DNA of 24,596 bases. Source: RGIG426 sp045600765. GTDB taxonomy: Bacteria; Bacillota; Clostridia; Oscillospirales; Acutalibacteraceae. The position numbers and the translations under genes were made by a program. Numbering within the stretch: the stretch's first letter is position 1; each line of letters starts with the position of its first letter. Below the pieces are notes generated by a model, which saw only the letters and a program-made list of their open reading frames with translations, searched no databases and was not told the origin of the DNA. The DNA lies in assembly GCA_045600765.1 (NCBI GenBank), contig JAZRYM010000073.1, forward strand, positions 1 through 24,596, written 5' to 3'. Shown here piece by piece: positions 6,960 to 13,871 of the stretch.

Positions 6960-6991
6960 AAACCCCGCCGTTTTTCTAAACGGCGGGGTTT
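6960..6991 (+). terminator. Rho-independent terminator of the rpsF-ssb-rpsR operon
   Basis: A 14-pair GC-rich stem (ACCCCGCCG core at 6962-6970 and its complement) with the 4-base loop TTCT is followed by CTTCTTCCTTTATTTT, a pyrimidine-rich tail. It starts ten bases after the rpsR stop. Confidence 0.95.
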
Positions 6992-7034
6992 CTTCTTCCT
7001 TTATTTTACCTAATCTATAAGAAAGGATGATTGG

Positions 7035-7730
7035 ATGCGCCTCGGCGGAGTACAAAAATTGACCCTACTCGACTTTCCCGAGCACGTCGCGTGCACCGTG
7101 TTTACCCTCGGTTGCAATTTGCGTTGCCCTTTTTGCCACAACGCCTCGCTCGTTGTGCCTGAACGCGCCCTGCCGGACGAAATGCCGGAAGAAGCGTTTT
7201 TTAACTTCCTCAAAAGCCGTCAAAAAGTCCTCGACGGCGTATGTATCACCGGCGGCGAACCGTTGTTGCAGCCGGACATCGTGGACTTTATCCGCAAAAT
7301 CCGCGCGCTCGGCTTCGCGGTGAAACTGGATACCAACGGCACGTTGCCCCACGTCCTCAAACCCCTTTTGGACGAGCATCTCGTCGATTACGTGGCGATG
7401 GACATCAAAAATTCCCCCGCGCGCTATGCCGAAACGGTGGGTGTGCCCGGTTTTGACCCCAAAAAAGTGGAAGAAAGCCTCGCTCTGCTTCGCGCATCCG
7501 GCGTTCCGTTTGAACTGCGCACCACCGTCGTCGCCGAACTGCACGACGAAACCTCGATACAAGATATGGGTGCGTGGATTCGCGGCGACCAAAAATATTT
7601 TTTGCAGTCGTTCACCGATTCGGGCGATATTTTGGGGTCAGGTTTTTCCGCCCACACCCCTGCGAAAATGCGGGAATTTCAAGGAATTTTGACACCTTTT
7701 GTCCCAAAAACCGCCCTGCGCGGCATTTGA
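7035..7730 (+). CDS. nrdG: Anaerobic ribonucleoside-triphosphate reductase activating protein (radical SAM)
   Basis: This 231-residue radical SAM enzyme carries CNLRCPFC with cysteines at 27, 31 and 34, which hold the 4Fe-4S cluster. The motif ITGGEPLLQ follows, then the DTNG strand and YVAMDIKN. It cleaves S-adenosylmethionine to place the glycyl radical on NrdD. The opening MRLGGVQKLTLLDFPEHVAC is typical of the longer NrdG form common in Clostridia, rather than the short E. coli type. The ATG at 7035 has GAAAGG eight bases upstream. nrdD follows after 113 bases, but with its own promoter. I see no convincing promoter for nrdG in the 40 bases after the rpsR terminator. Confidence 0.93.
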   Translation: MRLGGVQKLTLLDFPEHVACTVFTLGCNLRCPFCHNASLVVPERALPDEMPEEAFFNFLKSRQKVLDGVCITGGEPLLQPDIVDFIRKIRALGFAVKLDTNGTLPHVLKPLLDEHLVDYVAMDIKNSPARYAETVGVPGFDPKKVEESLALLRASGVPFELRTTVVAELHDETSIQDMGAWIRGDQKYFLQSFTDSGDILGSGFSAHTPAKMREFQGILTPFVPKTALRGI

Positions 7731-7746
7731 AATTTTTTGCAAAAAA

Positions 7747-7762
7747 TCACAATATCTTGGCA
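7747..7762 (+). promoter_or_regulatory. NrdR box 1 upstream of nrdD
   Basis: The 16-base site TCACAATATCTTGGCA matches the core of the NrdR consensus (acaCwAtATaTwGtgt): CAATATCTTG fits at nine of ten positions. It lies just upstream of the nrdD -35. NrdR is the ATP-cone repressor of ribonucleotide reductase genes. Confidence 0.7.
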
Positions 7763-7771
7763 AATTTGAAC

Positions 7772-7800
7772 TTGACAACCCCTAAATCTTGTGGTATCAT
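7772..7800 (+). promoter_or_regulatory. Sigma-A promoter of nrdD-trxB
   Basis: A perfect TTGACA (7772-7777) and TATCAT (7795-7800) are separated by 17 bases. The start would be near 7807, about 37 bases before the nrdD ATG, whose ribosome binding site is AAAAGGGG. Confidence 0.9.
7779..7794 (+). promoter_or_regulatory. NrdR box 2, within the nrdD promoter
   Basis: CCCCTAAATCTTGTGG has the core CTAAATCTTG followed by TG, a close match to the NrdR consensus. It fills the spacer between -35 and -10, so binding would block RNA polymerase. Its distance from box 1 is 32 bases, about three helical turns, the spacing typical of paired NrdR boxes. Confidence 0.7.
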
Positions 7801-7843
7801 AGACAAGCAATGAACAATTTACCACAAGAAAAGGGGTTTTTTT

Positions 7844-10246
7844 ATGTACCAAGTGCAAAAGCGCGACGGAAAAATCGCGGAATTCAATTTAAGCAAAATT
7901 TCGGAGGCGATTACCAAAGCGTTTGACGCCTGCCAAAAACAGTACAATCCCGACATCATCGACCTGTTGGCGCTGAAAGTGACCGCCGCATTCGAGCCGA
8001 AAATCAAAGACGGACTCATCGCGGTGGAAGACGTGCAGGACAGCGTGGAGTCGGTTTTGAGCCAAGCGGGCTACGACGACGTGGCAAAAGCGTACATCCT
8101 CTATCGTCGTCAGCGCGAAAAAATCCGCAATATGAAATCCACCATTCTCGACTACAAAGAACTGGTGGACAACTACGTGAAAATCAACGACTGGCGCGTG
8201 AAAGAGAACTCCACCGTCACCTACTCGGTCGGCGGTCTCATTCTCTCGAACTCGGGTGCGATTACCGCCAACTACTGGCTGTCCGAGATTTATGACGACG
8301 AAATCGCCAACGCGCACCGTAACGCAGACATCCACCTGCACGACCTGTCTATGCTGACCGGTTACTGCGCGGGTTGGTCGCTGAAACAGCTCATCCAAGA
8401 AGGTCTCGGCGGCATTCCGGGCAAAATCACCTCGTCGCCGGCGAGCCACCTCGCGACCCTCTGCAACCAAATGGTCAACTTCCTCGGCATTATGCAAAAC
8501 GAATGGGCGGGCGCGCAGGCGTTCTCCTCGTTCGACACCTATCTTGCGCCGTTCGTCAAGGTGGATAACCTCGACTACGACCAAGTGAAAAAATGCATCG
8601 AATCGTTCATTTTCGGCGTCAACACGCCGAGCCGCTGGGGCACGCAAGCGCCGTTCTCCAACATCACGCTCGACTGGACGGTGCCGCACGACCTCGCCGA
8701 ACTGCCCGCTATCGTGGGCGGCAAGGAGATGCCGTTCAAGTACAAAGACTGCAAAGCCGAAATGGATATGGTCAACAAAGCGTTCCTCGAAATTATGATT
8801 GAGGGCGACGCCAACGGCCGCGGTTTCCAATACCCCATTCCGACCTACTCCATCACCCGCGATTTCGACTGGTCGGATACCGAAAACAACCGCCTGCTGT
8901 TTGAGATGACCTCCAAATACGGCACGCCCTACTTCTCCAACTACATCAACAGCGATATGGAGCCGAACGACGTGCGCAGTATGTGCTGCCGTCTGCGCCT
9001 TGACCTGCGCGAACTGCGCAAAAAATCAGGCGGCTTCTTCGGAAGTGGTGAATCCACCGGTTCTATCGGCGTGGTCACCATCAATATGCCGCGCATCGCC
9101 TACCTCGCGTCGGATGAAAAAGACTTCTACCGCCGCCTCGACCACATGATGGACATCTCCGCCCGTTCGCTCAAAGTGAAACGCACGGTGGTCACCAAAA
9201 TGCTGGATGAGGGGCTGTATCCCTACACGAAACACTACCTCGGCACTTTCGACAACCACTTCTCCACCATCGGCCTCGTCGGTATGAACGAAGTGGGTCT
9301 TAACGCCAACTGGCTCGGCGGCGATATGACCGACCCGAAAACCCAAAAATTCACGCAAGACGTCTTAAACCATATGCGTGAGCGCCTCTCCGACTATCAG
9401 GAGCAATACGGCGACCTCTACAACCTCGAAGCCACGCCGGCGGAATCCACCAGTTATCGCCTGGCGAAACACGACGTCAAACGCTTCCCGGACATCAAAA
9501 CCGCCGCCAAAAGCTGCGACGATACCCCGTATTACACCAACAGTTCCCACCTGCCGGTCGGCTTCACGGATGACGTGTTCTCCGCCCTTGATATTCAGGA
9601 CGAACTGCAAACGCTCTACACCTCCGGCACGGTGTTCCACGCCTTCCTCGGCGAAAAACTGCCCGATTGGAAAGCGGCGGCGACGTTGGTGCGCAAAATT
9701 GCCGAAAACTACAAACTGCCGTATTACACCCTCTCGCCCACCTACTCCATCTGCAAAAAACACGGCTACGTTGCAGGCGAGCAATACACCTGCCCCGAAT
9801 GCGGCGAACCCACCGAGGTATACAGCCGTATTACCGGTTACTATCGCCCGGTGCAAAACTGGAACGACGGTAAAACGCAGGAATACAAAGACCGCAAAGT
9901 GTACGACATCGGTCGCTCCACGCTGACCCACGAGGGCCCGCTGAACCTCGGCGGCGACAACTGCGCTTGCAACAACGCGCCGGCGGCACAACCCGCCGAA
10001 GTGGATGCCGAAATCCTGCTCTTCGCCACCACTACTTGCCCGAAATGCAAGATGATTGCGGCGCGCCTCGACAAAGCGGGCATTCCGTATAAAAAACTCA
10101 TCGCGGAAGAAAACGCCGACCTCGTCTCGACCTACGGCATCCGCCAAGCGCCGACGCTCGTCGTGCTTCACGAAAACGGCGCGGTGAAATACGCCCAAAT
10201 GGACGAAATCATCCAATTCATCGAAAAGCAGGAAGCGCAGGGATAA
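7844..10246 (+). CDS. nrdD: Class III anaerobic ribonucleoside-triphosphate reductase fused to a C-terminal glutaredoxin-like domain
   Basis: This 800-residue enzyme makes deoxynucleotides from ribonucleoside triphosphates without oxygen. Residues 1-95 are an ATP-cone (MYQVQKRDGKIAEFNLSKIS) that sets overall activity. The ten-stranded barrel follows; C381/C382 in SMCCRL include the likely thiyl-radical cysteine. Residues C637, H640, C650 and C653 form the zinc site (CKKH, CPEC), and G665 in RITGYY is the likely glycyl radical residue. After about 700 there is a linker with C707 and C709. From about 719 to the end lies a glutaredoxin-like domain (EILLFATTTCPKCKMIAARL, QAPTLVVL with the cis-proline) with CPKC at 732-735. 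This extra domain is absent from the E. coli and T4 enzymes. trxB follows by four bases. The fusion suggests dithiol rather than formate re-reduction, which is inference. Confidence 0.95.
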   Translation: MYQVQKRDGKIAEFNLSKISEAITKAFDACQKQYNPDIIDLLALKVTAAFEPKIKDGLIAVEDVQDSVESVLSQAGYDDVAKAYILYRRQREKIRNMKSTILDYKELVDNYVKINDWRVKENSTVTYSVGGLILSNSGAITANYWLSEIYDDEIANAHRNADIHLHDLSMLTGYCAGWSLKQLIQEGLGGIPGKITSSPASHLATLCNQMVNFLGIMQNEWAGAQAFSSFDTYLAPFVKVDNLDYDQVKKCIESFIFGVNTPSRWGTQAPFSNITLDWTVPHDLAELPAIVGGKEMPFKYKDCKAEMDMVNKAFLEIMIEGDANGRGFQYPIPTYSITRDFDWSDTENNRLLFEMTSKYGTPYFSNYINSDMEPNDVRSMCCRLRLDLRELRKKSGGFFGSGESTGSIGVVTINMPRIAYLASDEKDFYRRLDHMMDISARSLKVKRTVVTKMLDEGLYPYTKHYLGTFDNHFSTIGLVGMNEVGLNANWLGGDMTDPKTQKFTQDVLNHMRERLSDYQEQYGDLYNLEATPAESTSYRLAKHDVKRFPDIKTAAKSCDDTPYYTNSSHLPVGFTDDVFSALDIQDELQTLYTSGTVFHAFLGEKLPDWKAAATLVRKIAENYKLPYYTLSPTYSICKKHGYVAGEQYTCPECGEPTEVYSRITGYYRPVQNWNDGKTQEYKDRKVYDIGRSTLTHEGPLNLGGDNCACNNAPAAQPAEVDAEILLFATTTCPKCKMIAARLDKAGIPYKKLIAEENADLVSTYGIRQAPTLVVLHENGAVKYAQMDEIIQFIEKQEAQG

Positions 10247-10250
10247 TCGT

Positions 10251-11159
10251 ATGATTTATGACGTTTTGGTGGTCGGTGCCGGCCCTGCCGGACTGACCGC
10301 GGCACTCTATGCCCTGCGCGCCAACAAAACGGTGTTGGTGCTTGAAAAAAGCACACCCGGCGGGCAGATGACCTTTTCCCCGAAAGTGGAAAATTTCCCC
10401 GGCTTTTTGCAGGTGAGCGGCAACGAACTCGCCGACAAATTGGTGGAACAAGTGCTGGAACAGGGCGCGGATATGGATTTCGGCTGTGTCAAATCGTTGT
10501 CCCGGAACGACGGCATCGTCACCGCCGACACGGGCACGCACACCTTCGAAGCGCGCACCGTCATCCTCGCCACCGGCGTGAAACACCGGATGCTCGGGCT
10601 CGACCGCGAAACGGAGTTTGTCGGCAACGGCATCTCCTTTTGCGCCGTGTGCGACGGCGCGTTCTACCGCGATAAAACGGTCGCCGTCATCGGCGGCGGC
10701 AACTCCGCACTTCAAGAGGCGTTGCTGCTCTCCGAAAACTGCAAAAAGGTGATGATGGTGCAAAACCTCCCCACCTTTACGGGTGAGGAAAAACTGCGCC
10801 AGGCGGTCGAAGCAAAAAGCAATATCGACGCCGTGTTCGGCACGGTAGTCACCGGCATCTTAGGCGACGAAACGCTCACCGGTATCTCCCTCAAAAACGA
10901 TGCCGGTGAAACGTCCGATTTGATGGTAGACGGCGTGTTTATCGCCATCGGCTTAATCCCCGAAAACGAGCCGTTTAAGGCGCTCGCGCCTCTCAACGAC
11001 TATGGCTATTTCGACAGCGACGAACGGTGCTTAACCCCCGCCGACAACGTGTTTGTCGCGGGCGATTGCCGCTCGAAATCGGTACGGCAAATCACCACCG
11101 CCGCCGCGGACGGTGCCGTTGCCGCCCTCGCCGCCTGCCGGTATTTAGACAACCTCTAA
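10251..11159 (+). CDS. trxB: Thioredoxin-reductase-family flavoprotein
   Basis: This 302-residue protein has the FAD motif GAGPAG at 9-14, the redox pair CAVC at 131-134 followed by DGAFYRDK, the second nucleotide motif GGGNSA at 148-153, and the C-terminal FAD motif NVFVAGDCR. It reduces a disulfide partner using FAD. Where NADPH-specific enzymes have HRRxxxR it reads VQNLPTFTGEEKL (from 170), so NADPH preference is doubtful. It begins four bases after nrdD with only a weak GCAGGG ahead of it, so it is probably translated by coupling. The likely partner is the glutaredoxin-like domain of NrdD, with general thioredoxin as an alternative; no separate thioredoxin gene is present in the window. 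Confidence 0.92.
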   Translation: MIYDVLVVGAGPAGLTAALYALRANKTVLVLEKSTPGGQMTFSPKVENFPGFLQVSGNELADKLVEQVLEQGADMDFGCVKSLSRNDGIVTADTGTHTFEARTVILATGVKHRMLGLDRETEFVGNGISFCAVCDGAFYRDKTVAVIGGGNSALQEALLLSENCKKVMMVQNLPTFTGEEKLRQAVEAKSNIDAVFGTVVTGILGDETLTGISLKNDAGETSDLMVDGVFIAIGLIPENEPFKALAPLNDYGYFDSDERCLTPADNVFVAGDCRSKSVRQITTAAADGAVAALAACRYLDNL

Positions 11160-11205
11160 ACCGCGTCTGTAATTACGTTGATGATCTCTTTTGTAAGGAT
11201 ACCCA

Positions 11206-11251
11206 AAAAAAGAACCCCGCTCGGCCGAATGACCGAGCGGGGTTCTTTTTT
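11206..11251. terminator. Bidirectional terminator between trxB and uppP
   Basis: AAAAAAGAACCCCGCTCGG (11206-11224) pairs fully with 11233-11251 around an 8-base loop. The A-run and T-run at the ends give U-tails on both strands, and a further T-tract follows. It separates two convergent genes. Confidence 0.95.
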
Positions 11252-11270
11252 GCAATTTTTTTTGCCGTTT

Positions 11271-12119
11271 TTATCCGAGCAATCTCGCCGTTTCCACCAC
11301 CACAATAACGGCGGCAAGGGCGATGCGATAAACGCCGAACGGCTTGAAACTGTGCTTTTTCACAAACGCGATGAGCCAGCGAATAACGACCAGCGACACG
11401 AAGAACGACACCACAAGTCCGATGATAAGCAGCAACCATTCAAACCCCGTAAAGGTGAATAACGAGCCGTCCAGACCCGCCTTAAACAGTTTCAGACCGC
11501 TGGCACCGAACATCACGGGAATCGCCATAAAGAAGGAAAATTCCGCCGCAACGACACGGGACGTGCTGAGCATCGTGGCGCCGAGAATGGTCGAGCCTGA
11601 ACGGGACGTTCCGGGGATAAGGGCGAGCATCTGAAACACGCCGATATATAAGGCGGTTTTGAAACTCATTTCCTCAAAATTGTGGATTTTCGGCGTGGTC
11701 TTGCGGTTTTCCATCCAAATAAACAGCACACCGTAAATCAAAAGCGTTGCCGCAATCACCCACATCGCCGACCGCGCCAACACACCGTCCAGCCAGTCGT
11801 CGATAAGCAGTCCCACAATCGCGGCGGGAATGCTTGCCACCGCCACTTTCACCCACAACAGCAGGGTGTTTTTCTTTTCCTCGTCGGTTTTGCCGTGTGC
11901 CCACGGGTTCAGTTTGTTGAAATAAAGCACCAGCACCGCCAAAATCGAACCGACTTGGATAACCACCTCAAAAATCCGGAAAAAGTCCTCCGACACGTCC
12001 ATCTTAACCAGTTCATTGAACAACGAGAGATGCGCGGTACTGCTGATGGGAAGCCACTCGGTAATTCCTTGAACAATGCCCATCAAGATAGATTTCAGAA
12101 TTTCAAAAAAAGCAGACAT
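11271..12119 (-). CDS. uppP: Undecaprenyl-diphosphatase
   Basis: This 282-residue membrane protein removes a phosphate from undecaprenyl diphosphate, returning the lipid carrier for wall synthesis. The BacA/UppP motifs are clear: GIVQGITEWLPISSTAHL (residues 14-31, with E21 and H30) and PGTSRSGSTI (from 169), on a background of about eight membrane segments. Overproduction gives bacitracin tolerance in other species. AAAGGAG lies seven bases before the ATG. There is no room for a promoter between its start and the hairpin at 12149-12172, so it is probably transcribed by read-through from the ydbC side. Confidence 0.95.
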   Translation of the reverse strand: MSAFFEILKSILMGIVQGITEWLPISSTAHLSLFNELVKMDVSEDFFRIFEVVIQVGSILAVLVLYFNKLNPWAHGKTDEEKKNTLLLWVKVAVASIPAAIVGLLIDDWLDGVLARSAMWVIAATLLIYGVLFIWMENRKTTPKIHNFEEMSFKTALYIGVFQMLALIPGTSRSGSTILGATMLSTSRVVAAEFSFFMAIPVMFGASGLKLFKAGLDGSLFTFTGFEWLLLIIGLVVSFFVSLVVIRWLIAFVKKHSFKPFGVYRIALAAVIVVVETARLLG

Positions 12120-12148
12120 ACCCGTTCTCCTTTGTAAAAGAATGACAA

Positions 12149-12172
12149 AAACGGAGAGAACTCTCTCCGTTT
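12149..12172 (-). terminator. Terminator or attenuator between ydbC and uppP
   Basis: On the minus strand AAACGGAGAG and CTCTCCGTTT form a 10-pair stem with the 4-base loop AGTT, followed by TTGTCATT, so the U-run is TTTTT including the stem end. It lies 26 bases after the ydbC stop and 29 before the uppP start. Confidence 0.7.
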
Positions 12173-12197
12173 CGTCGTCGTTGATTTGTCCGAAGAC

Positions 12198-12419
12198 TTA
12201 CAAATCCATCTCTTTGAGCAAGTCGCGAAGCAAGATGGCTTCATCCGGCGTCAAGGTGCACCCTTTGCCCATTTTGGCGCGTTCCGGTGCCCATTCGCGG
12301 ATGTCGTATTTCGGCGCACGGTCGTTCCAGCTGATGAGGTTCAGCTCTTTCGTCCAACCCGAAGGGGTTTGGGACAAAACACCGCATTCCTTGACGATTT
12401 CGTACTTCAATTCCGGCAT
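12198..12419 (-). CDS. ydbC: YdbC/PC4-like single-stranded nucleic-acid-binding protein
   Basis: This 73-residue protein (MPELKYEIVKECGVLSQTPS, then GWTKELNLISWNDRAPKYDI and REWAPERAKMGKGCTLTPDE) matches the bacterial YdbC family, structurally related to the eukaryotic coactivator PC4. Family members bind single-stranded DNA as dimers; the cellular role is unclear. An ATG at 12425 is in frame but only two bases after AAAGGAG. The ATG at 12419 has an eight-base spacing and matches the family's start, so I chose it. It lies 56 bases after the DivIVA-like gene. Confidence 0.85.
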   Translation of the reverse strand: MPELKYEIVKECGVLSQTPSGWTKELNLISWNDRAPKYDIREWAPERAKMGKGCTLTPDEAILLRDLLKEMDL

Positions 12420-12475
12420 GGTCATTTCTCCTTTGCTTAATATGTATGCCCCGCGGGCAAAAAGTATCCGTAATT

Positions 12476-13234
12476 TTATCCGAGCAACCCGTCGAAAAAG
12501 CGACGCCACCCGTCACGGGGACGCGCAGGTTGCGCGGTTAGGCGCCCAGTCGGCGCAGGAGAAGGCGCCGTTTGTGCCGATTGCACCGATTGCACCGATT
12601 GCGCAGACGGCATAACCGATGCCGTCGGTTTTTGTGCCGGTGCGCTCGGTGCAGCCGATACCGTTGTCGCGACAGGCGCACCCTCTTTCAGCGTTTTTTC
12701 CAATTCCATCAGCCGCAATCCGGCGGCATCCCGACGCGCGTTCAAATCAGAACGGGCGACACCCACTTTCGAGCGCATCTGTTCCAGCGTTTGTTCAAGC
12801 GCTTCAATAACATTGTCCATTTCGTCGAGACATTCCTCACCGGCACGGCCGGAAGCATCGAGAAAATCCGTTCCGCGGGCGCGCAACTCCTCAATGGCGG
12901 CGAGCAAATCGCCCACCTGCGCGGCAGCGGCCACCCGCGTGTTTAAGCGGGTATTTTCTTTTTTGAGCATCAGCAGTTGAGCATTCATCGTTTCAAAGTG
13001 GTCAAACGCCTTTGCACGAACGCTTTCCGCCTTTTCTTCGGCGGCGGCAACGTCGGTTTTCAACTGCTTGTTTTCCTCTGTCAAGGCGGCGAGACAAGCA
13101 TTCGCCTCGGAAAGGCCTTCCCGAAGACCCGCTTCCCGCTCGGAGAAGTCCGCTTGTAAACTATCCACGTACGTCATAACGTCTTCGCGGTTAAAGCCGC
13201 GAAACGACGTGCGAAATCCCTGTTGTTCTGCCAT
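12476..13234 (-). CDS. DivIVA-like coiled-coil protein
   Basis: This 252-residue protein starts at the ATG at 13234, preceded by AAGGGGGG; the frame extends upstream but without a ribosome binding site. Residues about 6-27 (FRTSFRGFNREDVMTYVDSL) resemble the membrane-curvature-sensing head of DivIVA/GpsB. A long coiled coil rich in Glu, Leu and Ala runs from about 28 to 190. It is followed by a low-complexity Ala/Pro/Ser/Gln linker and a basic amphipathic end (RDGWRRFFDGLLG). DivIVA-family proteins mark poles or septa and recruit partners. It is not at the usual divIVA position beside ylm genes, so it may be a paralogue with a specialised role. Confidence 0.7.
   Translation of the reverse strand: MAEQQGFRTSFRGFNREDVMTYVDSLQADFSEREAGLREGLSEANACLAALTEENKQLKTDVAAAEEKAESVRAKAFDHFETMNAQLLMLKKENTRLNTRVAAAAQVGDLLAAIEELRARGTDFLDASGRAGEECLDEMDNVIEALEQTLEQMRSKVGVARSDLNARRDAAGLRLMELEKTLKEGAPVATTVSAAPSAPAQKPTASVMPSAQSVQSVQSAQTAPSPAPTGRLTAQPARPRDGWRRFFDGLLG
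12577..12603 (-). repeat. Three 9-bp tandem repeats in the DivIVA-like linker
   Basis: The unit CCGATTGCA occurs at 12577-12585 and 12586-12594, with a third copy ending GCG at 12595-12603. On the coding strand it gives the Q-S-V/A-Q-S-V pattern of the linker. It stays in frame and could vary in number. Confidence 0.85.
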
Positions 13235-13295
13235 CGGACGTCCCCCCTTATATAAATAAAGCGTTATAAAAGAAAACTTTTTTAAGCTTGGGATT

Positions 13296-13324
13296 ATTGT
13301 ATCACCTTTCTTTTCAAATTGCAA
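13296..13324 (-). promoter_or_regulatory. Sigma-A promoter of the DivIVA-like gene
   Basis: On the minus strand TTGCAA (13324-13319) and TACAAT (13301-13296) are separated by 17 bases, with GTGA before the -10. The start would be near 13289, leaving a 55-base leader. The rest of the gap to the SASP gene (13325-13483) holds no convincing sigma-A promoter on the plus strand. Confidence 0.8.
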
Positions 13325-13370
13325 CCATAATTTTTCCCGAAACTGCAAAAAAGACGACAAAATTTTCTTG

Positions 13371-13399
13371 TGATAACTTTTGCATCGTCGCACAAACTA
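13371..13399 (+). promoter_or_regulatory. Weak candidate sigma-G promoter for the SASP gene
   Basis: SASP genes are normally read by sigma-G in the forespore. CAAACTA (13393-13399) matches the -10 CATACTA at six of seven positions. TGATAA (13371-13376), 16 bases upstream, matches the -35 TGMATA at only four of six. The spacing is one short of ideal, so this is tentative. Confidence 0.25.
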
Positions 13400-13483
13400 A
13401 CAACACAGCGAACAAAGACGATTTGCTGCTGTCCGATAGAATAGGCGGACGACAAGATTTTTTCAAAAAGGAGTGAAACTGAA

Positions 13484-13675
13484 ATGTCCAAGAGCAAGAC
13501 GATGGTGCCGGAGGCTCGCGAGGGTCTCAACCGTTTTAAGATGGAAGCCGCTTCGGAAGTCGGCGTGAGCCTGAAACAGGGCTACAACGGCGATTTGACC
13601 TCGAAACAAGCGGGCTCTATCGGTGGCCAGATGGTCAAAAAGATGATCCAGCAGTATGAGAACAACCTGAAATAA
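13484..13675 (+). CDS. Alpha/beta-type small acid-soluble spore protein
   Basis: This 63-residue protein carries the family hallmark GYNGDLTSKQAGSIGG (33-48) followed by MVKKMIQQYE. KMEAASEVGV (19-28) covers the site where the GPR protease normally cuts during germination. These proteins coat forespore DNA, shift it to an A-like form and protect it from UV and heat; on germination they supply amino acids. AAAAAGGAG lies ten bases before the ATG. The gene stands alone between a divergent DivIVA-like gene and a strong terminator. Confidence 0.96.
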   Translation: MSKSKTMVPEAREGLNRFKMEAASEVGVSLKQGYNGDLTSKQAGSIGGQMVKKMIQQYENNLK

Positions 13676-13693
13676 TCCCGCGACATTTGCCGC

Positions 13694-13733
13694 AAACTGC
13701 CCGGAGAAAAGAAACCTTTTCTCCGGGCAGTTT
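13694..13733 (+). terminator. Terminator of the SASP gene
   Basis: An 18-pair perfect stem with the loop AAAC (13712-13715), core CTGCCCGGAGAAAAG, is followed by CCTTTTT. It begins 18 bases after the SASP stop. Confidence 0.95.
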
Positions 13734-13760
13734 CCTTTTTCCGCAGGTAAAAAGAATGCC

Positions 13761-13832
13761 CGAAAACCGCCGAAAACCGCTTCAAAAAAACCTCGATTTT
13801 TTTCGAATTTTTTTCGAATTTTTTTCGAAAAA
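13761..13832 (+). repeat. Phased A/T tracts upstream of the dcw promoter
   Basis: Two 10-base repeats CGAAAACCGC (13761-13780), an A7 run (13784-13790), and T7 tracts beginning CGA or CGAA at 13794, 13804 and 13815 give A or T tracts centred 10 to 13 bases apart. Such spacing predicts intrinsic DNA curvature. The block ends four bases before the -35 element. Confidence 0.75.
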
Positions 13833-13835
13833 CAC

Positions 13836-13864
13836 TTGCATTTTGGAGGGGAATAGTCTATAAT
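13836..13864 (+). promoter_or_regulatory. Sigma-A promoter of the dcw cluster
   Basis: TTGCAT (13836-13841) and a perfect TATAAT (13859-13864) are separated by 17 bases. The start would be near 13871, exactly where the MraZ repeats begin. Confidence 0.9.
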
Positions 13865-13871
13865 AAGTGCA

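Noticed and set aside
7810..7926. Short ORF MNNLPQEKGFFYVPSAKARR... overlapping the nrdD start
   Set aside because: It lies about three bases after the predicted transcription start, has no ribosome binding site, and is in another frame over nrdD.
9365..10216. Long minus-strand open frame (283 residues) opposite nrdD
   Set aside because: It is a shadow of the GC-biased nrdD codons, with no ribosome binding site and a low-complexity Val/Arg/Phe composition. The same applies to long antisense frames opposite the PBP (16576-18147), rsmH (14302-15435) and ftsW (21288-22259) genes.
13761..13832. CRISPR-like or mobile-element repeats
   Set aside because: The units are 10-11 bases with no spacers, so they fit phased A-tracts rather than an array or element end.
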